Of a stretch of DNA of 64,000 nucleotides, positions 22,891 to 35,210 are shown one piece after another; position 1 is the first letter of the stretch, and each line of letters begins with the position of its first letter. The DNA lies in the NCBI GenBank assembly GCA_963693085.1, contig OY856409.1, forward strand, positions 294,786,058 through 294,850,057. The letters are read 5' to 3'. The translations under genes were made by a program, and so were the position numbers. The stretch comes from Alisma plantago-aquatica. Taxonomy: Eukaryota; Streptophyta; Magnoliopsida; Alismatales; Alismataceae. A model generated the notes under the pieces. It saw only the letters and a program-made list of their open reading frames with translations, did not search any database and was not told where the DNA came from.

Positions 22891-25800
22891 TATAAGACCC
22901 CTGACCTAGATTAGAGATTGATCTTATTTTATTTGCATAATAGGATGCTTAAATCTTAATATAATCATGTGATGCACCTTATTAACATGTGACACATTTA
23001 TGTTTTTAGCTGGTTCAATTTGAATGATGTTTGAGCTAGTTATGTTATATGTATATTTGTTTTGGACCAAGTTGAAATTTACCCATTTTGAGGGCTTATC
23101 TTGTAATTTGTCACATGTTGGTTGTGCCTCTTGTGCCTTAGCATCATGAGAGAGAGAATGATTCTTAGGGGCACCTTGTTGGACCTTGGATGATGAGGTG
23201 GCACATGTGTGTTGAGCTAGGGTTTGCATGGATGCTTGAGTTGTTAGTGTCGACCATGTGGGTGCGACCTTTGTAGTGACCTATGTGCTCAAAAATTTGG
23301 TAGGTGTTACGACTGATATGCTTATGGATTGTGTTTTCTAGAAACCCATACACCTTGTTCTTGATCTTGGTCGAAGAGGTTTTGTGTTGTGCTTTGGTTG
23401 TATCGACCTTTGCCTTGGTTGGCATAGTGTTGCGGTCGCTACATGGTGATCAAATTGGTTTCGTTCAAGGTAGGTAGTATACCTAGTGGTTCCTACTAAG
23501 CCTTGTTTTTATCACGCTTTGATGCATGTATATCTAGAGTACTTTCATAGTCGTGGTTTTAAGGGACATTTGTCATGAGAGGCTCTATTATCTTTACACA
23601 TCATACCTTTCACCTCTCTCCTACCCTTAGGTACTTATACCCATTCCTTCACATGCAAGTAACCCTTTTAGCTTTCTTATTTCTCTCTTATTTCTTGAGT
23701 TCGGCCTTGAGCTTGGTGGTGCAAGTGGAGTTGTTGATCTTGGAGAAGATGGCCATTTCCCCTCTTTCATGTGGTGATCTAGGGCTTGATCATCTCCCTT
23801 GTGGTGGTTCTTGGTGATCTTTGAACATGGTAAGTGGTTTGTCTCTCTTTTATCTCGTTTTCTTGAACCCTACCTCTTTCTTTCTTCCCTTGTCCATTAT
23901 ACTATGGTTCTCCATGGTGGCTATCTTAAGGAACTTCTCTCCATATAAGTCAAGACTATGGTTTGACCATGGTAGTACTTGAGCGAGATGAAGTCCTATT
24001 TCTTCTTTCTTTTTTGGCCTAGGGTTTTTACCCTCTCTCTTTTGAGATTCCTTTGACCTTGGTGTGTTCTTCTTCTGTTGAGGTGATCTTGCTTGGAGTT
24101 GGATTAATCCAAGATTGGCATTTCTCTTCTCTCTTGAATCTTGTGGCTTTGGAGTTGATCTTCACCTCAAGGCGGGTTATATAACTTTCTCCTCTTCTAT
24201 TATTTCACTTTATCTTGCTTGCATGTTACTGTTTAATCTCGAAAATGTGATAATAAGTTACTAGATGATGTTATCTTGTCTTAGGGTTTAAGATTATGAA
24301 GTATTCTTGTGTAAATTGCTCTTTCTCCTAAACCCTAATTCATGTACCCAAAATCTTAGTGGATGGTGGAATTGCTAATGTTTGCATGCAACATCTTGAA
24401 CGTTGTATTTATCAACATGTTTTTGTTTAGCTGTCTTGAAGGGGATGGAGATTTTGGTTCTTGCTCACTTATGGTTGGCTCTTGGTCTTCTCTCATATCA
24501 TGGTTTTTGTTATTGATCCTTGCTACTCTTGTTTTAGGGTTTTGATGACCATCTTCTTCATGAGGTGTCCTTCGTGATGGTTCTTCAGTTTCTTGGTGTT
24601 TCTCTTCTATTTTGGTCGACATGCTTCCTTGGTACTATGGGTTCACTATGTCCATGTTGATGGTGTGCTATGGTTCTAGTTTGGTTTCCATAATCCTAAC
24701 CCTGGTCACCTTGGTCGTTACATAAGTCATTATTTGGGGTTGCTACATATGAGCCCTTGTGGTTGGTCGCTACATAGGATGGTTTGGTTTGGTTGACATG
24801 GCTTTGTTTGGGGTTTGGGTTGCTACAAACCCTAACCCTAGTTTCTCTTTTTGTCACTACATGTGGTATAGCTTGGTGGGTCACTACACCTTAACCTATG
24901 TTGCGGTCGCCACACATAAGTGGCTATGGTCACTACACATGGAGTTTGAGGGTCGCTATGGATGGTGTTTATGTTGAGTTTGCAACATATTTGGTCACTA
25001 CACCTTGATTCATCTATGGTTTCTACATGTGCCATGTGTGTTGGTCGCTACATATGACCTAACCCTAGTGGTCGCTAGCACAGCCAATGCCTAGTGGTCG
25101 CTCGAGGTGTTACACCTTGTATGGTCAATAGATGTTGTTGTTTGAAATGATTGGTTGATCATAATAATATTGCTTAACCCTAACATGTTCCAAGGATGTG
25201 GGAAGTGATGTACCTAGGGTTTGACGTTGAGTGTTGTGATAAGAACCCTAATCGGCTATTTATGGAAACCCAAACCCTAACTGGGGCATATGATGTAATT
25301 GCTTAAGCTTGCTTGAATGAATAACATGTAACATGTATTTTATTTCTCCTACTTGTGTAAACCTAATGCTGCATGTTGAATACACATCATAGTGTGTGAT
25401 CATTATGGTATTTCTTGTATATCATAGAGTCATGATTATGATCCTTTATGAGGCATGATGAAATATTGATGATGTGCAAGAACTATGTGTTTGGGTCTTA
25501 TGACCTGGCAGAGGCTTAATGCCTAATTTGAGGTGATATCCTCTAGTGATGTGATGAGGGATGGTTATCCCCTAATGATATGATAATAGTGATGGCCTGG
25601 TATAAGGCAGTGAGAAATCTCATGTTATGGTGTGATAAACTTTATTTTTAATACATTTTATATCTTCTAATGTTTGAACCTACCCCTATCTTTGTAAATT
25701 TTGTTTTTTGTTTGTACATTATAACTTGATTGATGCACTAAAAGACACCCAATTGGCAATAACTAATAAAATGAAACCCTAATCATGTAGGTTTCCTTGA

Positions 25801-27057
25801 CCCATAGATCCATCTTCAGTGTTAAGACTTGCTGGATGGTGAAATGAGTAATTCATGTGGGAAGATCGGAGCACATATTGTTGAATATACAGGGGTGCAA
25901 GTTGAGGATATATCCTTTTATCCATGATCACATATTTGGAGGATGACTGTGTTCATACCCTAGTAGGAGAATGGTTGAGGCCATATCTTAGATGTTATGC
26001 TTTCTGGAATGATTACGATCATACCCTGGAAGGAGAATGGTTGTGGTCGCATCTCACTAGTATTGTGCCTATATATCGAGGCAGAGTAGGCTGATTTGTA
26101 GTTTGACTCTATATGTCACTACAACGGACTTGGACTGATCGAGGGTGTGGGAGATCATAGTATTCCAACTCTCCTAGATCTTGTATGGCACTAATTTTGA
26201 CTTAGTAATGTAGTTGGAGTATGAGTAGTATACCTCATCTTCACAGGCATAATAAAAGATGTAATACAACTATGTAGTATATTCACTTAGGGTTAAACAA
26301 ACTTCACATTGGATGACCCTTTTCCTTGTTTTTTATGTTGTTTAAATGATAATGGTTATACATGTTCTTCATGTTCCTTCTGAAAGGATATGATGCTCTT
26401 CTTCTCAGTTGTAGCTGCTTAAATTGTTTGATCTATGTTACCAGTTTTACTTGTATCATTTTACTGTGTCTGCTCACTCTGATAGTATTTCTTTCCTATT
26501 ATAATCTATTTGTGTTAACAATATCTATTGGCATAAAGTTATATCTCTCACTGGTACATTGGTCTCACCCTGTGGGTTTCCACATATTTTAGGTGATCGT
26601 GCACAACGTGGTAGAGATCGTTTGGTTAGGGAAGAGCGGCAAAGAGAGTAGTAGCTATTGAAGGTTGGATATGTTGCTAGTGTTTAGTTAGTAGAGTCTT
26701 ATGTGTCGCCCTTGTATTCTTCGGTCCTTGGGGTGTTTTGTAGATGTTGAATATAAATACGAGGTTTTTGGCAATATGCTATGGTTGTACATGTATGGCT
26801 TGTATATATAAGAAAAGGTTATCTTTTTATAACATGTTTGTGGAAAGATGGCCACTGTATAATGATGTGCATACCTTTATGGTATGATATGTGATACAAG
26901 TGGCACAATTTTTGGATCTTAATGTTTATGTCTCCACTTGAGATGGTTATATGAGACCGCTTTTAATTTACCATGTTTCTTGTTAATCTAGATGTTTAGT
27001 ATTAATTTTGTGGTTTAGTTTTGAGTAATCTCACTCGTGTGACATCGGGTTGTCACA
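22891..27057 (+). repeat. Element B 5' LTR (4167 bp)
   Basis: The start TATAAGACCCCTGACCTAG corresponds to TGTAAGACTCCTGATCTAG at 44162, so the terminal TG has mutated to TA. The end TTGTCACA lies 9 bp before the primer site. Most of it aligns with 44162-44460 joined to 51756-55298. It contains GGTCGCTACA arrays (near 23240-23450 and 24690-25115) and the conserved block at about 26535-26595 shared with A and E. ORFs within it (23575, 24363, 24759, 26362) recur in the 3' copy with disruptions and look non-coding. Confidence 0.9.
24690..25115. repeat. GGTCGCTACA motif array (B 5' LTR)
   Basis: About ten copies of GGTCGCTACA or single-step variants (GGTTGCTACA, GGTCACTACA, GGTCGCCACA) occur within 430 bp at irregular spacing. 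Further copies, some reversed, are at 23240-23450. The 3' LTR copy is at about 53290-53725 with its own variants. The changes are mostly CG to TG or CA. Confidence 0.75.
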
Positions 27058-27066
27058 TGAAAAGGT

Positions 27067-27078
27067 TGGTATCAGAGC
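27067..27078 (+). other. Element B primer-binding site (tRNA-iMet)
   Basis: TGGTATCAGAGC is preceded by the LTR end TGTCACA and a 9-bp spacer. It matches the complement of the initiator-Met tRNA 3' end and is followed by an untranslated leader. Confidence 0.9.
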
Positions 27079-27293
27079 TCTAGGTTCATTGAGTCTACAA
27101 GGACACAGGACTAGGGTTTGTGTCTATTTTTGTGTATCCAACATACCTGATAATAACTTCTACTTATGGAGAAGAAGAAGAAGAAGAAGAAGGAAACAAT
27201 ATATCTGGAGAATGTGAAGAATATGTTGAGAGCTATTTTGTTGCACTAGGAGGTGGTGCCAGGAGGCAGATAAGAGAAGATGGAGTGCCTAGG
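27079..27293 (+). pseudogene. Element B leader and gag N-terminal fragment
   Basis: An open frame at 27120-27302 includes a run of Glu codons from a (GAA) repeat at 27171-27192 and ends GVPRF at the copia insertion. After the copia element the matching EVPQFDP (near 39660) resumes the gag reading, showing that the insertion split gag here. Start codon use is uncertain. Confidence 0.45.
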
Positions 27294-27527
27294 TTTTGGT
27301 AAGGTATGCCCAGAGAGCCAATCAGATGATGATTGACATGACATATACCTTAAAGGAATTGATTAATAATCATAAACGCAAGCTTCCAGTTTATTCTGTT
27401 TCATTCAGTTATGAGATGATGAGGAAACATTATGAATGTCTAAAGAATGTCAATACTCAATGATGCATGTCTTCAACTATGTGACTTGGAGAATGAGATC
27501 ATACAAATACTAAGAGTATGTACAAAT
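27294..27527 (+). repeat. Element J left LTR, first ~230 bp only
   Basis: It matches 37378-37605 closely through TATGAGAATGAGATCATACA-type sequence up to GAGTATGTAC, then similarity stops abruptly. The remainder of the left LTR was deleted or replaced. Confidence 0.7.
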
Positions 27528-27815
27528 GAGATCATATAATCAGATTTTTGGTTTAATCATTTATTTATTACATATGATGTGAATATGTAAATGGTTTCAC
27601 ATGTGTATCCAATCATAGACCACATAATCCCAAACTATATATATATATATATGCAATTTACATGCTAAAAGTGGTTTTGATGGTAGATGTGTAGCATGGT
27701 TATGGCCTAAATCCTAAATCTATGTCTGGTTGGATGGTATGGTTTTATTTGTATTTATCTTGGTCTATGTAACGAGTCTCTACCTCCCTTTTCCCCATGT
27801 AAAGTTAATTCTTTC
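27528..27815. other. Unassigned segment between J LTR fragment and solo LTR F
   Basis: This is AT-rich sequence with a (TA) run at 27636-27652 and no recognised gene or repeat family. It ends in CTTTC, the left target duplication of solo LTR F. Confidence 0.4.
27811..27815. repeat. Left target-site duplication of solo LTR F
   Basis: CTTTC here is repeated exactly at 31591-31595, bracketing a TG...CA unit of 3775 bp. Confidence 0.8.
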
Positions 27816-30800
27816 TGTTACACCCCAATCTCACAATTTCCACTAATCATGAGATTAGGGCATAAATTGAGGATTTAACGTAACACAAAGATCACCCTTA
27901 ACTTTTGCTTCTTTTTCAAAATCTTTGTTTTCTCACATTGAACCACATAAACTAACTTTACAAGAGAATTAAACTTTTATTTCTCTAATATAATCTCAAC
28001 ATTTATGATACACATCCATACATTCATTATGTTTCTCACTCTTCCATGTACATACGACATGACAATCATTTGCATTCTCTCCTATTAAGAAAACAAACAT
28101 ACAAAACATCATTTACAACTCTCTCTCTCATATCTATACAAGGACCTAGAATGACAGGGACCGACTGAACTTAACTATACTCAGACTTAACTCTTGTGGC
28201 AGATCTACTCTGATGCAATGATATCTTCTTCAAGTCCATGTGATTCCCCTAAAAATTGTGAGTAGAGGCGTGAGCCTACTCGCTCAGTGAATGAGTACTT
28301 CAAAGAATTAGTCTAAAGCACTGATATAATTACATATATACTTTTGACCAATTGATATAAATTATAACAGTAGTAAGCTTTAAAGAGTCTAATAATTGAC
28401 AATCATAAATATGGCAGGATACTCTAAATATCTATAAGAGTGAATCAATATATGAAATGCTTGATTGATAATAAAGAGAACTAATAATTCAGAAACATAC
28501 AAAGAATAATTGAATAATTGTACACACTTGCTTGACCTCTCATTCATTTTATTATGCCCTGATCATATGCAGTGTACTCTACATATGAAGACTCCTAGTA
28601 CACTACAATCACACCGTACAAGACTTAGCAGACACACCCGGGAAATGCTAAGTCTGACTACTCTCCTGGTCTGCAACAGGGAAATGTCTCTCCGGCCTAA
28701 ACTAGACTCCTCTAACCTGAGCACACAGGTGGAGAGTCAATCCAGCTCTTGGCTTTTCAGTACTCTAGTGCCATCAGGACTTCTGGTTGATGTTGGACAC
28801 TGCAAACTATAATTTAAGGAGACTTCCACTAGGGCTTCATCCCTCGTGCCACCTGATAGCACGTTCCAACCCCCATATACTGGACACTGCCAGGGTTAGG
28901 TCGTTTCACCCCTAAGGCACAGACCTCACATAGGGGTTCTATGGTGTTCATGGCTCCTAAGTCTATTATTTTATTATTCCTAAAAAGTTCTTTCTACATT
29001 GTACCCTTCTCTTACTTATACTTGACTCTGGTATCTCTATGGTGTCACGTCTACTTATTTGAAGTTATAATACAACATGTATATCATTCTAAACTTGGAA
29101 GATCAGTATATCCAAAACACTGTAATATACTGAGTAATCAGCATACTATACATGCAGGCAGACTAAAATTCTTAAATAAATAGATTTCATGTCCACTTTA
29201 CACATACACAATAGAATCGTGCATATCAACCCAAATCTTAAGTTGTGCATCTCATAACTCAATTAAGAGTTAATTACTTATCATGACAAGAATTATTAAT
29301 AATAACTGATAACATTGATATCACAATACTTGATTCATTGAACACCCTACCCTTAGGGTTTCATTTAATCACCACAAATGCTACAAAGAAAGGTGTAATA
29401 CATCTATCACGTACTTTTCAAATCTTTAAAACACATGATACCTGGGAAGTCAATCCCTTATCACATTACTGGGAATTATCATCCCTTTACATCATTATCA
29501 TGATTACTAGATCTGGGTATTCAAACCCTTAGATCATCACATAGCATTGTTACCTCTGTAATAGGTAACCATTTACCTCTAGGTCCTTAGACCAAGGTAT
29601 TTATTTCACTGGTCGTACAAGTATTCTCATGGCTCACAAGGACATCACACATCTTGTCACCTCTCACTAGGCAACAACTTGTTCCCATGGTTCCCATAAA
29701 GATTTCATGCAACATAAACATTCACTGAATAAAGATTACTATCAACAAATCATATAAAATCAATATATGTATGAAAACTTGGAACTGAGCTGAATTTGGG
29801 TTTCCATGACATTCACTGGGATATCATGCATCAATAATAACATTGAATAAATAAAGTCTATCATGTCAAGAGAATCCCTTGAAATGGATTTCATGATATC
29901 TATTCACAAATATCCAACTTTCCTCGCATCTAGGGTTTCACCCTCTTCACTGAGATACCAAACAAACACTACTCACTTTAAACAAAATCCAAGATAGTAT
30001 CTGACATATATGTAGTATGAATTTAGATAAACAATCATTCAAAACCAAGGGGATCTAGATAAGAAACTTTCTCTATATACTTATACAGCAAATTTCAGTC
30101 ATAGACAAATTCCCTATATTTCAGTTTACTTATAACCTCTGTGAATACTTAGGGAATTCTCATTAGGATGTATTGTATACATTTCTAATATGATTTTATC
30201 ATCTGAACTTCTTCCAAATAGAGGAAGATCCCATTTCATATCATTTTGCAACAACTTAGAACAAATAGACAATTCAGGGTTTATAGTTGCATACTAGCAA
30301 TTAAAGATTATGGATGCATTAACCAATTTTTGTGCAATATACTGTTTAAAGGAAGTTCCCACTCACCCTAAGGTGTGAAAACACCTTAAAAACGTAGCTC
30401 ATCCCTGAAAATCTCGATCTCATATCAAATCCCTAGCAATTCACCCAATTCTTCTTCCTTTCAACTCGGAAACCCTAAAAATGAGGGATTATGAAGAAAG
30501 AGTGAGAAAAGGGGAAGTTTTGATACCATTTTGGATCAAATCAGAGGAGGGACGGAATTTTGACATGTGAGAGAAGATTCACCATGAAACTATATCCAAA
30601 GAAGCTAATCTTACATGATTTCATCATTCCTCGGGCCGCAAAACCCTAGGTCAGCATCTCCATCAATTTCGCCTCTCAAACCCTAACTCTCTCTCTCTAG
30701 GATTTCGTTTATCTGGATTGAATCACGAATTATGAGAGATACTTGTGTGTTAGGTTGACCATATAGAGCAATTAAGCTACTTGGGTTAATTGCACATTGA

Positions 30801-31590
30801 CCCCTCACTAAACTTTTTCTTATTTCAATAGATTTTTCTGTCATAATAAGGTTTCTGTGAATTTGTGTATTTCAGAGATCAAACCTTCTCCAAAAATTAT
30901 TATAAATTATCATGTTGTGTATAATTGAGGTACAAAGCTTCAATTAAAATTTGAGATCATTCCAAGCTTATTAAAAATTGAATAGTGCACTGCTATCCAG
31001 AATTCTATAGAAATGTCAATTACTGTAATTCGTCTACTGATAAGGTCTAAACACATCCAAAAATTATGCAAATTTTACATGTTGTTTATGATTTTGTTTC
31101 AGATCTCCATTTAAAATTTCAGATCATTTCGAGTTACCAATAAATAAATAAAAATCAAACAATATACTACTGAACAACATTTTGTCAGCATGGTTAGTTG
31201 AAATATATCTCGACCGAGAATGACTTTTAAAGAACATCCAAAAATTCTGAAATTTTTCACTAAAATGCAAGATTGAGTTATACATATTATATCCAAATTT
31301 CAATTAAATCCAAATTACATAGAAAATATAATAAATTATTTACCGTACTACTATCTTGATCGAATTCCATACTCGTATACCATCAAAACCCTAATTTCAG
31401 CCAATTAGGGTTTATATTTCTCAAACCCTAATTTCTCAAACAATAGAACACTTAACGTTCTTATTAGGTTTAAAAAATCATAATTTAATTATCATCATTA
31501 ATTATATTTAAGCAATGATCAATCCAATTAAGCATATAATCATCCAGGTAAACCCTAGTTTACCAATTAAGCTCAGATGCGGTCATAGCA
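27816..31590 (-). mobile_element. Solo LTR F, related to the A family
   Basis: It starts TGTTACACCCCAATCTCAC, ends GCGGTCATAGCA, and is flanked by exact CTTTC duplications. No primer site or coding region is present, so it is a solo LTR left by LTR-LTR recombination. Collinear matches to A's LTR, for example GGGTATTCAAACCCTTAG (29515) and CTTGTCACCTCTCACTAGG (near 29655), give minus orientation. A degraded version of the conserved LTR block lies near 28241-28276. ORFs inside (28510-28812, 28941, 29338) have no domain. Confidence 0.85.
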
Positions 31591-31595
31591 CTTTC

Positions 31596-32115
31596 CTACC
31601 TTTGCTCCCCTTGAATGCAACTTGAGGTTTATCTTTATAATGTAAAATAGTAGGAATAGGATATTTTCTTTTCTTACAACAAAGACAAAGATGATCATCA
31701 CCAAGACGAGGTGACCATTTCTAATATGAGTCGGTCATCAGGAGGACCATGGAGGACAGAACGATGGAGCCTGACAACTACCTGGTGGGCCCAACTGACC
31801 ATTTGGAAGGTGTCTAAGCATCAGTTGGATAGGAGGCTAGATGACCGTCCCTGAGGACCGACCAACCAACCAAGAGGCGAGACAACCGATTCAAGGGTTG
31901 AACCGATTTACCTAGATTGGCAAGCACAGATCTACACCAACAACTGGTTCATACATGTGATGTGATGATTGACATAGGTGGTAATAATTCCTTGTGAGAC
32001 CAATGAATTACAGTAAACATGTCCATAACCATTGCTTTTTGTTTTATATTGCAAGTTTACATTGTGGGATATAGCATGTATATGTTACGTACTATATATG
32101 TGGTGATTGGATACA

Positions 32116-32117
<2 letters not shown>
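31596..32117. other. Unassigned segment with GC-richer, ACCG-rich patch
   Basis: A patch at about 31690-31910 is richer in GC than its surroundings and contains GATGACCGTCC, GAGGACCGACC, GAGTCGGTC, CAACCGATTC and GAACCGATTT. The style resembles the GACCGT array of J's right LTR, so it may be a remnant of the left LTR of J or of another element. No gene is seen. Confidence 0.4.
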
Positions 32118-32160
<43 letters not shown>

Positions 32161-32217
32161 ATTTATTTATATATATTTATATATATATATATATTTATAT
32201 ATATGTATATATATATA
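32118..32217. repeat. (TA)n microsatellite
   Basis: About 100 bp are nearly pure TA dinucleotides with a few TTT interruptions. The 105-codon ORF crossing it (Ile/Tyr repeats) is an artefact. Confidence 0.9.
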
Positions 32218-32749
32218 CCTCAATCAAACATATTAAGTCTACGATTCTTTCCAATAGAAATATACATGAAAAACTTGTTCAACTAAGCGTAGGTTACACC
32301 TTTGCATGGTGTATCATCTACCTCATGGAAGTGTGATGCTAGATATGTAGGTTCTTCCTTCACAAGGTGTATCTCTATCGTATTGGCTATTAGGTCAGGC
32401 TTAAGTGGTGATTCTTAGAGTATCTAACCCCAAAAGCATGTAGATGATTATGGAAAGGAGTTGTGCATATTATCTCTCTAGAGTTGCATATGATGCAATT
32501 GGCAAAAGTTTCCTACCTTAATATTGACTATGTATGTTGATGTTGGTCAGGTCATGGTTGAATTATCTTGGATCTTGGCTCCTTAGAAAAATTGTTCCCT
32601 ATAATTTTTCCAAATTGATACTTGAGGGTTATAAATTTGAACAAAATAATGAGAATGACAATTAATTAAAGGTCTAATTATTATTGCCCATATTTTAATC
32701 AAATCAAAATGAGTTTTTGACAAGATTGCAAATTTCATTGTTGAATCAA
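32218..32749 (+). other. Non-coding leader of element J
   Basis: AT-rich sequence without a recognisable gene lies between the TA repeat and copia gag. No primer-binding site was found, which agrees with loss or replacement of the left LTR junction. Confidence 0.4.
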
Positions 32750-33619
32750 ATGGTACCAACCAACAATCACTTTTCTCTGTGATCGGTCCTTGAGAAGGAC
32801 AAACTAAATGGGAACAACTTCCATGACTGGTTCAGGATGTTGAGAATCATTCTCACATAGGAGAGAAAGCTCTATGTCTTGGAGATGCCAGAACCAGATG
32901 AACCCCTCCCCACTGCACCTAGGGATGATAGGGATGCTTACAAGAAGCATACTAAAGATGTCATGGATGTCGAGTGTCTGATGTTATGCTCCATGAACTA
33001 TGAGTTGTAGAGGCAGCATGAGAACATGGATGTGATTGAGATGGTCACACATCTCAAGAACATGTGCCAAGATCAAGCAAGACAAGAGAGATATGATGTC
33101 TCCAAGGCATTGCTCAAATGTAACATGGAAGAAGGAAATCGAGTAGGTCCTCATGTACTCAATCTTATTGGTTATGAGGATAACATAGCTAGACTAAGAT
33201 TCCCCTTGGGTCAAGATTTGTCCACTAATGTGATTATGCAGTCTCTTCCAGAATCTTACAATCAGTTTGTCATGAACTACAACATGAATAGCTTTGACAA
33301 AACATAGATAGAGTTGTTGGGCATGTTAAGAACAATTGAGAGACAAATGAAGAAAGACAAGCCCAAGTCTTTGATGATGATCAGCAAGACAAAGGGGAAG
33401 TCTAAAGGAAAAGGAAAAGATAAGAAGGGTTCTAAAGCTAGACAGAAGCCCAAGTCTTCATATCTCAAAGCAAAGGAAGGAGTAAAGAAAAGAGGCAATT
33501 GCCACCATTGTCAACAACCTGAACATTGGAAAAGAAATTGCCTACTCTGGTTAGAGGAACTAATGAAGAAGAAAGAAGGGATTGAGGCCTCCACTTCAGG
33601 TATAAACATTATAAGATAA
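32750..33619 (+). pseudogene. Element J copia gag with zinc knuckle
   Basis: The frame begins at about 32750 (MVPTNNHFSL). LNGNNFHDWFRMLRII and KLYVLEMPEPDEPLPTAP follow, typical of the copia gag (UBN2-like) domain. ORF 33026-33307 covers the rest of the capsid (ERYDVSKALLKCNMEEGNRV, SLPESYNQFVMNYNM). ORF 33314-33619 holds a Lys-rich basic segment and the knuckle CHHCQQPEHWKRNC, a complete CCHC. In-frame stops lie near 32858, 33008 and 33305. It forms the particle and binds RNA in live relatives. Confidence 0.8.
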
Positions 33620-34301
33620 ATTTGATTACTTCTTCATTTTGGTATATGATACCAAACAAAGATTTGGCATACTTGATGTCCAGGATCTGATGAGAAGTAA
33701 AAGCCTTCATGGAGGACAAAGATGGACAAGGCAAAGCAAGAGTTGTGGAAGCTTTAATGTACATTTAAATTTATCTTAGACCAATGGGAATGTAAATAGA
33801 CTTAATAGAACTGCTATTTCATTATGCCAACAAATAGAAACATTTACTTTAAAAGCATCTTGCATGCCACAGATGACAAATCAATAAAGTAAGATATTAA
33901 TGTTTTTATTTCAAAATATATGATCTTTCATGGCGATGCCCAAATATCTAATGATCCTTGAAAGAATCTTGGATAATTTTTAAGGTTAATACCAAAAGGA
34001 TTGTAATTGATAACTTAAGACTATCATCAACATTAGTTATCTTGCATGTACATATAAGAAATGCATGTCTAGAATACATGTTGATGTTAATCTATATTCC
34101 CTCGGTTATTGAACCTAAGGAAACATGTAAAGCCTTATTTACGCATAAAGTGACATGTCATCCTTTACTAGATTTAGTGGGAGGATAAGCCTTTCATCAG
34201 ACATCATACATATGATGCATGAAGATCTAATGGATAGAATGCTATAGATAATTATTTATGCTTTATTTCCTTTACTGGTAATATGATGATATATACTCAG
34301 T
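33620..34301 (+). pseudogene. Element J protease / early integrase remnant
   Basis: The reading is broken by many stops. A phrase like NCYFIMPTNRNIYFKS near 33810 matches the copia segment just after the protease, where relatives have NCYF-P-L-RNIISVS. A later stretch (34080-34300) fits poorly with the integrase zinc-binding and core start. The region is interrupted at about 34313 by retroposon K. Confidence 0.5.
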
Positions 34302-34313
34302 AAAATAGAAACA
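34302..34313. repeat. Target-site duplication of retroposon K (left copy)
   Basis: AAAATAGAAACA here recurs at 35199-35210 directly after the poly(A) tail. A 12-bp, A-rich duplication is usual for LINE-mediated insertion. Confidence 0.7.
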
Positions 34314-35198
34314 AATACGAATCAAAGATAGCATTGGGTCTCGCTCACGTCTGGAGATAGAAGAGCGACTAGGGCCAGCGCTCCTGTGCACGGCGGCTGG
34401 CTTGGGGGAGGGGTTCCGGCTGCCGGTGTGCGCCGACCTGCTCCCCCCAGGCTTCTTTGCTTGGGTAGGGTGGATCCAGATCCTGGTGGTAAGCTGTGGC
34501 GGGATCGGCTTCCTCCTCTTCTGCTCCGAGCGGCGCCGGTTTCTGGACCCTAGGGTCCGGTTCTCGACGGTACTCATGGTGGGGGTGGTGGCTGCGGCAC
34601 AAGGGGCGCTGAGGCACACCTCGGATCCCCTCTTTGCTGTTGCGATCGCTTTCTGCCACAGCTTGCCGGCTTTCTGGGATAGCGTAACCCAAGTTTTTCG
34701 TTCCTTTGTGCATTTTTCAGTCTACGTTGTTTTCCTTTTTTCGTTCTGTCTTGGCTTGTTTAGCCAGTGGTTTTTGGCAGTTGATCTGCCCGTTTTGTCG
34801 CCGCTAGTCGGCGTTTATCTGTCACGCTTCACTGCGACCTCTCTTCAGGAGAGCGATGAGATATCTTGCTATGGCTAGATCTCATCTTTGCTTTGGATTG
34901 ATCTTATTACTCAGTTGTATGGCTTCGTTTGAGTTGATATATGAGCAGAATATCATCTTGTTCCAGCCCCTCTACCACTACTCAACGCTCAGGTTGAAGG
35001 AATTGTTCATGGAAAGCTGCTTAAGACAGCCTGAAGGAAGAAGAATCAATGCAGAAGTGTCTTTCTCTTGTTCCAATATGAGTTGTAGTGTCCTTAGGTT
35101 ACTGAACGTGATGTTTGTATGTTCTGTCTGTATGTTTCTTCTCAATTGTAGATGTCGTATGGCTAACAAGTAATGAATCGATCCATTTGCTCTCAAAA
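34314..35198 (+). mobile_element. Retroposon K: GC-rich, poly(A)-tailed insertion
   Basis: About 885 bp are far more GC-rich than the surroundings (34340-34840), and the 3' part (34850-35190) is more AT-rich like an untranslated region. It ends TAATGAATCGATCCATTTGC, TCTC, then eight A, and is flanked by AAAATAGAAACA on both sides. This is the hallmark of target-primed reverse transcription. A plus-strand ORF of 158 codons (34402-34878, hydrophobic) and minus-strand ORFs of 114-115 codons overlap it. None has a recognised domain, and the first 60 bp have no clear tRNA-type promoter boxes. Candidates are a non-autonomous LINE derivative (5' and 3' UTR only) or a processed transcript. Confidence 0.65.
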
Positions 35199-35210
35199 AA
35201 AATAGAAACA

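Noticed and set aside
23165..23425. Thr/His-rich minus-strand ORFs in B's LTR (also near 51737-52117)
   Set aside because: They are present in both LTR copies with different lengths and frames, without conserved protein sequence. They are LTR sequence that happens to be open.
27171..27192. (GAA)n with a Glu run as an acidic activation domain
   Set aside because: It is a short microsatellite in element B's gag leader. The frame is cut by the copia insertion a few codons later.
32019..32336. 105-codon ORF with long Tyr/Ile runs
   Set aside because: It is a translation of the (TA)n microsatellite, without any conserved flanking protein.
34402..34878. 158-codon hydrophobic ORF as a membrane-protein gene
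   Set aside because: It lies in retroposon K, overlaps long minus-strand ORFs as expected from GC-rich sequence, and has no recognisable family. It is kept only as a point to check.
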